Source: Saccharomycopsis phalli | Lineage: Eukaryota > Ascomycota > Saccharomycetes > Ascoideales > Saccharomycopsidaceae | Reading direction: 5' to 3' | DNA length: 64,000 nt | Assembly (NCBI GenBank): GCA_020342235.1 | Contig: CP073216.1 | Span: forward strand, 806,001 to 870,000 | In this document: positions 51,572 through 61,400 of the stretch, piece after piece | Position numbering within the stretch: the first letter of the stretch is position 1 | How the letters are laid out: each line of letters opens with the position of its first letter | The notes under the pieces: model-generated | What the model was told of the DNA's origin: nothing | The model's database searches: none | What the model saw: only the letters and a program-made list of their open reading frames with translations | Position numbers and translations under genes: made by a program

Positions 51572-51855
51572 TTATACTCTTGGTACATACTCTTCATAAA
51601 CCACCTTTGTTCTTCTCTGAGAAGCAAAGTCGTATTTTCCATAGGTAGCATACCCAAGATATCCCAATGCCAACGGTACAATACCCATGAATATTATATT
51701 AGTTCGAGCAGCCTTCTTTGTGAACCGGAAGTGGTCACCCAAGTTTTCTCTCATATACGAGAACGCCTCAAACCCCTTGTCGGTTCGTAACGCTGACGTT
51801 AGTCATGAATTCCAAATAATCCCTACTTACGAGAAGGTCCATGTCCGTGTGCCAT
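51572..51855 (-). CDS. Small complex I accessory subunit, NDUFB4/B15-like (two exons)
   Basis: Exon 1 is 51855-51831, the intron 51830-51793 (38 nt, GTAAGT ... GACTAACGTCAG) and exon 2 51792-51572, giving 81 residues. The product starts MAHGHGPS, has an amphipathic part (FEAFSYMRENLGDHFRFTKK), one membrane segment (IIFMGIVPLALGYLGYAT) and a charged intermembrane-space tail. Size, layout and motif fit the fungal B15-type (NB5M) subunit of NADH:ubiquinone oxidoreductase, though I identify it from memory only. The upstream region has three CACGTG motifs, as expected for a respiratory gene under a Cbf1-like factor. S. cerevisiae has no complex I and hence no orthologue. Confidence 0.65.
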
Positions 51856-51907
51856 TTTATGTTGAATGATGATTATTCTGCAAAGTCGCAATTGGCCAAT
51901 CTGAAGT

Positions 51908-52086
51908 CACGTGTCTTACCCGGAATATTTCAAAATACTACCCGGTCGTAAGTTCGAATCACACGTGATATATCAAAAAAAAAGCTTAAACGACGTTACG
52001 CAGTCATCTGGAGAAACTCCGATTTACCCGTGCATATCTTACCTGCCTACCCTTCCACTGAAATTACCGAGACTGTTTGTCACGTG
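51908..52086. promoter_or_regulatory. Three CACGTG motifs upstream of the complex I subunit gene
   Basis: CACGTG occurs at 51908-51913, 51962-51967 and 52081-52086, 53-231 bp upstream of the ATG at 51855. Two TACCCGG direct repeats (near 51917 and 51940) lie between the first two. Confidence 0.5.
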
Positions 52087-52239
52087 TACATTCCTGCTTA
52101 CTCTGCATCATCGCGCATCATCATACGGCTACATGGAACACGGCTAATGTATATATAATCACAACACAGAAAAAACAATATATTCAAACACAGCACAGGA
52201 AAGCAGCGGGAATCTTACCATTAATCGTCGTACCAAAGA

Positions 52240-54141
52240 CTATTTTTTCCTGCTTTCGTTTTCTAATGAGAGCTTGTAGATTTTATCGAACGTCATGTCC
52301 CGGAAGACGTTGCAATTCTCATAAGGACCGTAGGGAGACTGGACAAACAAGAGATGTAGTTTATGCACAGCACTACAAAACTGCTTCTCTTCCAAAAGCC
52401 TTGTAAGGTTGTGGGGATCCATCTCCAGGTAGGCAAAGTTTTCTTGGTCAAAGTAGCCTGGGTTTTCCGACTGGGCAGTGTTGAGAAGTGAGCTCACCGA
52501 GAAGGAGTGTCTTCTTTCGGGCTGGGAGGAAGCATCGTTTTTATTATTCAAGAGCGAGGAGATTGAAACGGAAGTGGTTCTTGTAGGAGTAGAAGGGGTC
52601 TCTTCCTTTTTGGGAGCTACCACCGGCGACCGTTCTGCCTTTTCTCGGCGTAGAAGCTCTCTGTAGATGAAATCGTGCTTGAGCAGGGCCTGGATGAGGC
52701 TCTCTGGTTTCAAGCTGTAGCTGAATTTGGTGTTTGACAAGATCTCTTGCGAGATTACCGATTCTATGTGGCCGCCAAACGAGTTTTGAATGACCTCGTC
52801 GTGGTTGATGCTACTGAGCAACGAGTCGAATATCAGGTCAGGATCCAGATCCGGCCTTCCGTCTGCGGGAATGTCAGAGGTGAAATTACTTGCAAACTTT
52901 GAGAGTTCGTCACTAGGTATGCATGGCCACAGGTCCAGAAGTATGATGATGATGTCACTGACTGCAGGCGACAAGGATTTGAGTATGATTTTAGGAAAGT
53001 CAAGGGAGAGAGATTCGAGGCCTAGCTGGCGGATGGTAGAGATGCTCCTGACGGTGTCTACCAAGTTCTGTGCGACTTTAACTCTGAAGAGTTTCTGCAA
53101 ATATTCGACGGGCAGCATTAATTGCCCGCGGTGCTTTTGGTATACATCATCCAGGAGAATCGCAAGGGTAATATTATCGGGGACAGCGGTATCAGGGACG
53201 TTGTGGTAGTGCGACTCGTCGCAAATGACCACGAAGTTTGTGTCGCTGCCGTGGTAATCTGCGAGTTCTTTTGCAAAACCCTGGAGATAGGACTCAAAGT
53301 GGGTCTGTGAAGTCCAACCTGACGAATTGTAGTAGTAGTTTGAGGTGTTCCTGACAACCAGCAATTTCTTTGCGGTCCTGTGATGATTAATAAACGCGAT
53401 TTTGCACTTGTGTGAGCCGTGGAAGTTGTGGCACAACACCACGGTGATGCGATTGTCCAAGATGCCGTCTTCGAGGTCGTCCAAGTAGTCGTGGGCCATG
53501 TAGAGGTGCTCGTTTTTTTCGTCGAGCAAATTACAGACGAGAGATGCCTCTGTGAGGTTGTAGATGTGCCTGGAGTCGGTGTCGTTGAAGAGTGTCTGAA
53601 GGTGGGCCAAGTCGCGCACGTAGAGCTGCTTAGTGGCGGACTTGACGTATGAGTTGATTTCGTTTTTTTTGCTGGGCAATTTGTAGAGGCGTTTTATCTT
53701 GTCGATGATGTTGTCGATGGAGTCTTCCTCATCGCTGCAGTGGAACTCCTCGCAAAACTGCTGGAACTTTTTGACGACCAAATCGATGGAGACGGGGACG
53801 TCGAACAGAAGGGCAATGTCGATGTACTTGACCAAGGCCTCGAAGATCTCTTCGCCGCGGAAGTTGAGTACACGATAGCTGTTTTTAATTCTCTCTGAGA
53901 CCTCTGCGTTGGCGATCATTCCGGCGTATTGCTTTGCCAACTTTAGTATGATGGGGTTTTTCTTCCAGCGGTAGATGTTACGGCGATACTGTATGGTGAA
54001 GTTCAATTCTTTCTTGGCCCAGGCGATGATCTCTAGATCTTTTTTCCCTTTCAATTTCTCAGCAACCACTTTCGCCTTCATGTCGTAGCTGCCAATCTTG
54101 ACAGACTGGGGCTTGGCACTGCTTGCTTTGTTGGAGATCAT
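52240..54141 (-). CDS. Transposase-derived (CENP-B/pogo-type) DNA-binding protein, PDC2-like
   Basis: The product is 633 residues from the ATG at 54141. Order: a psq/CENP-B-like helix-turn-helix (about 15-60, LKGKKDLEIIAWAKKELNFT ... NIYRWKK). A second Tc5/CENP-B type helix-turn-helix follows (about 85-150, GEEIFEALVKYIDIALL), then a DDE_1-type fold (RITVVLCHNFHGSHKCKIAF, WTSQTHFESYLQGFAKELAD, NFVVICDESHYHN). In S. cerevisiae the same architecture occurs in Pdc2, an activator of pyruvate decarboxylase and thiamine genes. The region matching Pdc2 TLDEAFL reads NLTEASL, so the first acidic residue is lost; the second Asp (ICDESHYH) remains and the third is not evident. It is therefore a host regulator, not an active transposase. 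It could instead be another CENP-B-like paralogue. Confidence 0.75.
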   Translation of the reverse strand: MISNKASSAKPQSVKIGSYDMKAKVVAEKLKGKKDLEIIAWAKKELNFTIQYRRNIYRWKKNPIILKLAKQYAGMIANAEVSERIKNSYRVLNFRGEEIFEALVKYIDIALLFDVPVSIDLVVKKFQQFCEEFHCSDEEDSIDNIIDKIKRLYKLPSKKNEINSYVKSATKQLYVRDLAHLQTLFNDTDSRHIYNLTEASLVCNLLDEKNEHLYMAHDYLDDLEDGILDNRITVVLCHNFHGSHKCKIAFINHHRTAKKLLVVRNTSNYYYNSSGWTSQTHFESYLQGFAKELADYHGSDTNFVVICDESHYHNVPDTAVPDNITLAILLDDVYQKHRGQLMLPVEYLQKLFRVKVAQNLVDTVRSISTIRQLGLESLSLDFPKIILKSLSPAVSDIIIILLDLWPCIPSDELSKFASNFTSDIPADGRPDLDPDLIFDSLLSSINHDEVIQNSFGGHIESVISQEILSNTKFSYSLKPESLIQALLKHDFIYRELLRREKAERSPVVAPKKEETPSTPTRTTSVSISSLLNNKNDASSQPERRHSFSVSSLLNTAQSENPGYFDQENFAYLEMDPHNLTRLLEEKQFCSAVHKLHLLFVQSPYGPYENCNVFRDMTFDKIYKLSLENESRKK

Positions 54142-54503
54142 GGTGATTAAATTACAAGAATATAAGGAAATTCCATTATTTTCACTGACAAAACTGCAGA
54201 AGTATAAAAAATCGCGCTGTGAAAGTCGACGTAAACAGTCCCTTGGGTACGCAAGGTCTGCTACCTGGGTGAGACTAACCCTAAAAAGGTGGGTAAACAA
54301 TGCAGAAACGGCCCTACAGAGATCTGCACAATAACAGATTACAAGTAATGACGGAAACAAATCAGTTTCACCCTGCGAAAATGCCACCTCGTTAAGTCTA
54401 CCCTCGGGTATTCACCTCAGCGCAAATCCTCAAAATTGCCAGGCCAGCTGCATTACCGTCACTGCATGGTTGTGCTTAGTTCGAGACACTCTCAAAACTC
54501 CGG

Positions 54504-54706
54504 GTTTTGCTTTACCTAGAGTCTGTTTTGCTTTACCTAGAGTCTGTTTTGCTTTACCTAGAGTCTGTTTTGCTTTCCCTAGAGTCTGTTTTGCTTTCCC
54601 TAGAGTCTGTTTTACTTTTCCTAGAGTCTGTTTTACTTTCCCTAGAGTCTGTTTTACTTTCCCTAGAGTCTGTTTTACTTTCCCTAGAGTCTGTTTTGCT
54701 TTCCCT
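54504..54706 (-). repeat. 21-bp minisatellite spanning the MTW1 stop codon
   Basis: Nine full units and one partial of GTTTTRCTTTMCCTAGAGTCT (plus-strand view). On the minus strand most units encode ESKTDSR in frame. The leftmost three units have A instead of C and so carry an in-frame TAA; the first one met, at 54556-54554, is the gene's stop. Two units lie beyond it. Confidence 0.95.
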
Positions 54707-55468
54707 CTGATTCTCTACTTTCTCTTCTCCGCTCCTCTCACTTGTCTCATCAGCCTGTGGCGGCGTACCCATCCTCCTCAACCTACTGCGCACCGGCAGC
54801 ACCCCATACATTTGGAGAAGCTTGTGAGCCATTGTATCTACGTAGACGTCGCGTTCGCTAGGGGACATTTGGGCACCCGCCATCCGCTGGAACTTGCGGT
54901 CCAACTCCCGGGTCTTTTCGTACACCTGCTGCGACTCGCGACTGACAAAGTATAAGCTTTCGTCCGCGGCGGAACCGGCGAGAAACGCGACTCCATCCCG
55001 GTACCGCCGGAGCGAGCCGAGTAACTTTTTCGCCTGGCGCATGGCTTGTAGTAGTCGGGTGCGGAGCGCAAGTTGGAACTCGACGTCGCGCTCGAGCCGG
55101 GCAATGGCGCGGTTTGCGTCGCGTAGTCGGTCTCCGAGCTGCGGCACAAGCACCATGTCGTGATAATGTTCCAAGCGGATCCAGCCGTCGGCTACCAAGT
55201 CGGTGGGGATGGAGAGGATGTTGCGCAAAGTGTACAACTCAAAGAGATCAAAGTTCTTGTCGACGGCACTCTCGAGGAGGGTCTCTAGCCTGGCGGTGCC
55301 GACGAGGATCTCGTTTTCGTCGTTGGACTTGCCGGCAAGATACTTTTCCAATGCTGCGGTGCACTTGTACATGATTTCGTTGACGCCATTGATGATGTCG
55401 TCGACCAATGAGATCGGCGTGAACTCAAGGTGCTCTGTGAGAAGCTTGATGGTGTTGGTGTCGCTCAT
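54554..55468 (-). CDS. MTW1: Kinetochore MIND/Mis12 complex subunit Mtw1
   Basis: Mtw1 (Mis12) bridges the inner kinetochore to Ndc80. The product is 304 residues; S. cerevisiae Mtw1 is 289. The N-terminus LLTEHLEFTPISLVDDIING with VNEIMYKCTAALEKYL is the Mis12 signature. A long coiled-coil middle follows (LRDANRAIARLERDVEFQLALR). The start is the ATG at 55468; the open frame continues far upstream over ARE2 in antisense and is not real. The C-terminal tail consists of about seven ESKTDSR repeats from a 21-bp minisatellite and ends where a repeat variant supplies TAA, so tail length probably varies between strains. Confidence 0.92.
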   Translation of the reverse strand: MSDTNTIKLLTEHLEFTPISLVDDIINGVNEIMYKCTAALEKYLAGKSNDENEILVGTARLETLLESAVDKNFDLFELYTLRNILSIPTDLVADGWIRLEHYHDMVLVPQLGDRLRDANRAIARLERDVEFQLALRTRLLQAMRQAKKLLGSLRRYRDGVAFLAGSAADESLYFVSRESQQVYEKTRELDRKFQRMAGAQMSPSERDVYVDTMAHKLLQMYGVLPVRSRLRRMGTPPQADETSERSGEEKVENQRESKTDSRESKTDSRESKTDSRESKTDSRKSKTDSRESKTDSRESKTDSR

Positions 55469-55569
55469 GGTGACTGGAGGGTGTTTACTTTTTGAAAATA
55501 TACATCCGGGTGACGCGTCGGCCATGCAGCAGCCCGCATGGGGCGGCATGTTGCCTGTTAGAGTAGGAA

Positions 55570-57408
55570 TTAAAACACTAAATACAATGAACACACCAAC
55601 GCTGCGCCGGTGGCTATCCCGAACCAGAAGACGATATTTCCCAATGTGGCCAAGTCCCGCAACACCCTGGTGCGTGATAACGCCACAAGCGGGAGCTGGT
55701 ACATCTGGATGAAGAACAAGTAGAACCGCACCTTGCCAAAGATGACGTACATGACAAGCTCGTGGAACGCGGCCGACAACATAAACGTGACGAGCGTCGC
55801 CTGGTGCTTGCTGAGACGCAACGCGCTGATCAGACTGTGGTACACGTGACGGAGAAGAAACTTGTGCACCGGCAAGTTCCAGAACCGCGCAAACTCGTCC
55901 CACGTGACACAGTTCCACCACGGGCCGTAAAAGTTGCGGTCAGAGAAGCACGTGAGCTCGGCAATGGCGTTGAGAATGAGTTCCCAGATGAGAAAAAACA
56001 CCAAGATGTAGAGGAAGAAGAAGAACGGGATCATGTCGAGAAGGAGAAACGGATACTCCACAACCTTGTCGTACATTGGCCAGTCCCGCATCTGGAGCGC
56101 TTTCATCGCCAACGGATATACCCCGTATTGTGAAATGGCAATCATCACGCAAATCACGCCAAAGATGCCAAGTACCTTGCTGAAAAGGTACCCTTTGCGG
56201 ATCCTCTGCGAATGCGGATACTCAATCTGGTACACCAACGTAGGGTACATTGTGAACCAGAAAAAGTTGCCCACAGTCACGTTCCGTGGGAACTTGGCAC
56301 TCAGCTCCTGCGCACTCACGTCCAACTCAAACCGACAGAACGTCACACTCGCATTCAATTCCTCCGCCTCATGCTCCGGCAAGTCGTACTTCTTGAGCAA
56401 CGCTTCGCTGTGCGCTAGCTCCTCCTGAATCCGCCACAAGTACCCGTTGTAGAACCCATACGAGTGCATCTTCATGAGCAACACTAGCCCGTGGAGCACC
56501 AAATACACCTTCCCGATCCACGGGTATGCTCTCCATTGAAGCCACCATACCACTCCCACCAAGAAAACCGCTTCGTATCCGCTTTGCACGTACCAGCCGA
56601 TCCTCCACAGAAGGTATCCTCTCCGGATCATCCCATGGAGCAACATCACCCCGTAGATGCTGCCATAGAGCACAAGATCACACATGGCTATCCAAACAAT
56701 GTCCTCCAACAAAAGCTGGACCACCCGTGATTGAACCACGCCCCGGATCCCACTCTCTCGGATCCTGGTCACTGCCACTCCAATAATGTAGATTGCGACT
56801 CCGAGCCAAAAAGGCGTGTACCAGCCCCAGAACTCGGAGTTTTTCGCCCGCTCAGAGTCCATGATACTAGCAGTATCGCTGTACTTGACGTCGGCGAAAT
56901 TCGACCGGGGGATCCCGTCCTTGTACCGAAACGCATTTAGTCTTGTCGTAATGTGGAGTGGTCCCACGGATACTCGGGACTTTTGAGAGACGTCCAACTC
57001 ATCGACGACGTGTTGGAGTTTTTCTTGTAATTCGCCAAGGGCTTCGTCGAGGGTTTCTGCGTTTCCATTGGCATTTCCAGCATTGGCATTTCCAACCTTT
57101 CCATTTCCAGCATTGGCATTTCCAGCATTGGCATTTCCAGCATTGGCATTTCCAACATTGGCATTTCCAACATTGCCAATTGCTTTTCCAGCATTTCGAC
57201 TCGTCTCTCCATTTGCCTTTCCATTCTTCTCTCCATTCTTCTCTCCATCCCCCATTCTACCCTCCTTTCCTTTCATATCCACCCCTTCCACACACCCAAT
57301 TATCCCCTCAATCTCCACTCCAACACCAGTCCCCCGCCCCTGACTATCCGAATCGTCGGTATACTCGTCATCCGAATTGGCTATAAACGACCTTCGCTGC
57401 GTGTCCAT
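55570..57408 (-). CDS. ARE2: Acyl-CoA:sterol O-acyltransferase Are1/Are2
   Basis: This MBOAT enzyme esterifies sterols in the ER for storage in lipid droplets. The product is 612 residues; S. cerevisiae Are2 is 642. Many hydrophobic segments begin near residue 195. The active-site histidine lies in SAAFHELVMYVIFGK (about residue 549). The acyl-CoA motif reads FYGPWWN (493-499) where the textbook motif is FYxDWWN; Pro replaces Asp at 496. The following context (VTWDEFARFWNLPVHKFLLR) is otherwise well conserved, and I recall the Pro variant in Candida, so the enzyme is probably active. The N-terminus is acidic, then has GNANAGNANAG repeats from a 15- to 18-bp minisatellite (about 57060-57200). 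It is divergent from BUD23. Confidence 0.92.
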   Translation of the reverse strand: MDTQRRSFIANSDDEYTDDSDSQGRGTGVGVEIEGIIGCVEGVDMKGKEGRMGDGEKNGEKNGKANGETSRNAGKAIGNVGNANVGNANAGNANAGNANAGNGKVGNANAGNANGNAETLDEALGELQEKLQHVVDELDVSQKSRVSVGPLHITTRLNAFRYKDGIPRSNFADVKYSDTASIMDSERAKNSEFWGWYTPFWLGVAIYIIGVAVTRIRESGIRGVVQSRVVQLLLEDIVWIAMCDLVLYGSIYGVMLLHGMIRRGYLLWRIGWYVQSGYEAVFLVGVVWWLQWRAYPWIGKVYLVLHGLVLLMKMHSYGFYNGYLWRIQEELAHSEALLKKYDLPEHEAEELNASVTFCRFELDVSAQELSAKFPRNVTVGNFFWFTMYPTLVYQIEYPHSQRIRKGYLFSKVLGIFGVICVMIAISQYGVYPLAMKALQMRDWPMYDKVVEYPFLLLDMIPFFFFLYILVFFLIWELILNAIAELTCFSDRNFYGPWWNCVTWDEFARFWNLPVHKFLLRHVYHSLISALRLSKHQATLVTFMLSAAFHELVMYVIFGKVRFYLFFIQMYQLPLVALSRTRVLRDLATLGNIVFWFGIATGAALVCSLYLVF

Positions 57409-57506
57409 ATCTCTCCCATCACTCCAAAAACACGCAATCTAGGCGATGCCAGGTTGCGTGCCCGGGCGCAATGACAGGTAAAAAAAATTTCCCACTGCAA
57501 TCCATA

Positions 57507-58310
57507 ATGTCCCGTCCAGAAGAACTAGCTCCGCCAGAAGTCTTTTACAGCGAGGATGAGTCCAAAAAATACACAGAATCCACCCGTGTGCAGTATATCC
57601 AGGCAAAGATGACGTTCCGCGCCCTCGAGCTTCTTGGCTTGACCGCCCTGGACCATTTTCTTCTCGACATTGGCTGCGGATCAGGCCTCTCGGGCGAAAT
57701 CCTCACAGAAGAGGGCTACCAATGGGTCGGAATGGATATCTCCGCCAACATGTTGGCAAATGCCCTCAATCGGGACGTCGAGGGTGACCTTTTTCTCGCA
57801 GACATTGGCCTGGGCGTACCTTTTCGTCCAGGCACCTTTGATGCCGCCATCTCCATCTCCGCGATCCAATGGCTCTGTAACGCAGACTCCTCGGCCGCAG
57901 ACCCCAAAATGCGTCTCAAACGGTTCTTTTCCACGTTGTACGCTAGTCTCAAGCGTGGAGGGAAGTTCGTGGCCCAGTTCTACCCTCTGAACGACGAGCA
58001 ATTGGCCCAGATCACCGGAGCTGCTAAAGTCGCAGGGTTTGGCGGCGGGGTGGTTGTCGACAATCCTGACAGCAAGAAAAACATGAAGTATTATCTTGTG
58101 TTGACTGCCGGCCAGTCGGAAAACGGAGTCAATCTACAGGGCACAGTGGCCGAAGAGAGAGAAGGCAAGAAGCTCAGCAAAAAGGAGCGCAAGCTCTTGG
58201 AGTCGAAGCGCGAGTATATCATGCGCAAGAAGGAGCTTAATCGGAGACGCGGGAAGCATGTTGCCAAAGATTCCAAGTTTACAGGGCGTCGTAGAAAACC
58301 AAGATTCTAA
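57507..58310 (+). CDS. BUD23: 18S rRNA (guanine-N7) methyltransferase Bud23
   Basis: Bud23 with Trm112 makes m7G1575 in 18S rRNA and supports small-subunit export. The product is 267 residues (yeast 275). The SAM-binding motif is LLDIGCGSGLSGEIL. Later motifs are GMDISANML, GTFDAAISISAIQWLCNAD and AKVAGFGGGVVVDNPDSKKN. The C-terminus is lysine/arginine-rich (KKERKLLESKREYIMRKKEL), as in the family. The start is the ATG at 57507; a longer frame from 57471 is less likely. CTG codons at 57810 and 57987 occupy positions that are polar in relatives (GQGxPFR, FYPKND). Confidence 0.95.
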   Translation: MSRPEELAPPEVFYSEDESKKYTESTRVQYIQAKMTFRALELLGLTALDHFLLDIGCGSGLSGEILTEEGYQWVGMDISANMLANALNRDVEGDLFLADIGLGVPFRPGTFDAAISISAIQWLCNADSSAADPKMRLKRFFSTLYASLKRGGKFVAQFYPLNDEQLAQITGAAKVAGFGGGVVVDNPDSKKNMKYYLVLTAGQSENGVNLQGTVAEEREGKKLSKKERKLLESKREYIMRKKELNRRRGKHVAKDSKFTGRRRKPRF

Positions 58311-58401
58311 CCTCCGTGATTAGAATGATTAATAAAATCGATTAAGCAGGCCGATAACCATCAAGGCTAACAAGATTAGCTACACACTCGGCTGTATAGG
58401 T

Positions 58402-58480
58402 ATCTACTGAATACGAGCCTACTGAATACGAGTCTACAAAGTACAGGTCTACTAAATACGAGTCTACCAAATGTGGCTTT
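58402..58480 (+). repeat. 16-bp tandem repeat (TACTGAATACGAGTC)
   Basis: Five degenerate units of TCTACTGAATACGAGC / TCTACTAAATACGAG follow the BUD23 3' flank. Confidence 0.8.
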
Positions 58481-61400
58481 AAACATTGCACAGGTCCATG
58501 TATGCGCCTTCACCCGTTGGCCTGTGGATAGACATTTAATTTAAGTTTATTTTGCTCCTTTGTAACCGCATTATCAAAATAGTGTGGAATGGCCCATTCT
58601 GCATCTTCCCAAGGCGACCTTTGACGTTTGCTATTTTAACTTTAACCTACGCCTATACTAGTTGCAGATGAAATGCATTCGAGGCTTTTAATGTCATGGC
58701 CATTCTAGAACCGCCCGTGTCTCCTATGCCACGAATATCCTTTGTTCTCATGTCACGAGTCGCCTTTGCCTGCCATGTCAAGTGTAGTATTGGCAAAAGC
58801 TCCTCCGATTCCCAACAATTTGTCTGCACACTTTGATTAACATATCCTATTTAAGTTATCCTATTAAGTCGCCATATTCAGTCGTCTTATTTACGTCGTC
58901 TTATTTACGTACGTCCTTTGATTTAAAACTTCCTTGGATCATGATTACACAAGCCTGGACAGCCTTACAATATCAATGGCCTTGCTAAATAATCAAAGAC
59001 CTTGCTACAGAGAAATCTCACCTTCAGAGTCGTTCCAATTATAACAATGCTCACATGAAATCTGTACCTTCTAACCAATTTCAACAGACACAACGCACAA
59101 GATTACGCCTGAATTCCATAATCGCGTAAAATTTCCCAAGAATAACATTCAATACAGCAACAAAAGACATACCTTATTCCATTGACTACAAATTCCAACA
59201 ACCTAATTGATTCCAAAGACAAATCCCCCCACAACAACAACGCTCTTCTTGGCCGTCTCCAGGCATCGAGGCCGCAACATCAATCCTTTTTCCCGCCATA
59301 CCTAAGTCCCAACCTGTATTTCCCGCTCCACCTTAGTTCCAGCCTGTATATCCATGCTACCATTATTATCATGTCTTGACAAGGGAAATCACACTGCCAT
59401 GATACTGAAACACTGACAGTAACTTGATACAATCATGCATAGGTGAGTTTGTTTGAAACTTGCCTTGGATAGACCATTTACCAGAAAAGCTTGAATTCAC
59501 ATGCAGTGGTCTAACCAGAAATGTGACTCAACTTCGAACTAAGGTACTAAATCGTCGGTTGATCCGCAAAACCAGTGGATTGTGTCAGGTTCTTAGACAC
59601 TCATAGCAAAATTAACCGAGTTATTTTCCCATGAAGAACTTCCAAAAGTAGAAAAGAAACAAACATCTCTTTTTAAAGAACAGCTCCTTTGGGATTCAGA
59701 TTATCATGTACTCGTTTACACTTTCTCCCTCACAGGGCTAACCCATTATAACTTTAAATGTGACATGACATATACCGGCCCGTCACCCAGGGAGGGTGCC
59801 ACTAGTACAAATTAAATATTATCCTATATATCCAGATCTTCGAGGCAAAATCGATCAATCTCTATAGTAGATCCGCCAACGCAGACTCAATACACTTAGA
59901 TTTCCCAATTTATTAGACGCACAGGCACATAGGGAAGGAGCGAAAAATTTTACATACACCCCTGTAGTTCTAGCGTAATAAGAATAATAATGTTTCGTTG
60001 CAGTCCACAGCCATATTACGCTTCAATGCGAAAGTAAAACTTCCTGTTAATACCATGGTAGCATGCAAAAATGTAGGAGAGCTACTCAATAGCAGTCGTC
60101 TAGAGAAGGATCGTGTTTAAAGTTATTGGGGTAGCAACAATCCTTTGACGGACTAGCTTTTATTGGAGACTAGCCGTTTTAGGTTATTACTCAGGTCGCT
60201 ATTCTCACGATATCTGTAGCAGCTAATAGCCTTGCTTGTTCACTGGTACTTCTCCAATTTGATTATTACTATTACAAGACTATTCAGAACTGTGTGGAGT
60301 GACCAGGCCGACTTTCTTGTCTATTTAGTATGATGATGCTTATGGTTGAATATAACCACTCGCAAAGCTATTCTTGAATGTGCTTGTTGTACCCAGCGTA
60401 GTTTGCCAAGTATGACATCTACATGACTTTATACTGTGATAACCAACTATTTAATGACATATCATTTAGCATCTTTCTGGGGAGATTTTCAGGCAATGGG
60501 TATGAGACGGCGGGTTTTTAATACTGTCATTTTGAATAAGATTTATTGGGGAGTCATAGCTTAGCTGTACTAGTACGGCCCATGGCCAGTTTGTGTGCAC
60601 TCGGTATTCATACTAGTTTCTAAAATCGAAAACAATATTAGATTTTTACTCTTTACTTTAGGCAATATGTATTTGTCTCTATTCCCAAGGTTGTATATTT
60701 TAAAACCTCGACTGGTTTAGTTGTACTTGGGGGCCTCCGACCTAAAGCTGAAGAGGCCACGGAAATTCTAACTCAGTCAACTTCTCGAGCGATGTTTATC
60801 CAGAATGTGAATGAAATAGTCTTGGTAAACAAACCAGCTTGATGTTCATGAGCGAATGTTGACAAAATAGTATGTTCCAGTTGGCTTGTGACTTTCATAA
60901 ACCACAACTTGGTTACCAACTAATCATAGATTCACTTAACAGTTGATTCTCCTTTGAAAGAGTTATCGAGGCAGATAATGACTTTTCAAGTGATGTCTTT
61001 AGACTTTATCTTGGTACTAAATGACACGCAAACTGGTCATATTTCAAGTTCCTGGCAAAATGAAAGGATATCCTGGGCCTGTTTAGAATCGGTCCCCGGG
61101 TCCACATTGGATTAATAAGAGAATATCCACTAGTGGCTGATATATTGAGGAGTTTCAGATATTTTTCACTCCTTTTTATCATCTCTTGTGATACAAGAAC
61201 TGTTTTACAACTGGGTGTTTGGCGAAATTTTTCAATGTGTCTAACATGGTCTGCAATTGAGCTGATAAAAAAGGCAAATACCTTAAATTACCATGGGGTA
61301 TCTATGTGATATGTATTGGATTGATAATGGCTAGCATCAGTGTTGACATCAAGCGAAGCATGAGAAGCAAGAAGACTTTTTATCTGGTTGTTGTGTTAAT

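Noticed and set aside
51930-51975. tRNA-like T-arm (AAGTTCGAATC)
   Set aside because: No acceptor, D or anticodon arm in the upstream sequence; it lies in a promoter with CACGTG motifs.
55469-55921. Long N-terminal extension of MTW1
   Set aside because: The open frame runs antisense to ARE2 and has no Mis12 similarity; homology starts at the ATG at 55468.
59760-59830. GC-rich hairpin CACCC/GGGTG in the gene-poor tract
   Set aside because: Only five pairs and no further structure; not enough for an RNA gene.
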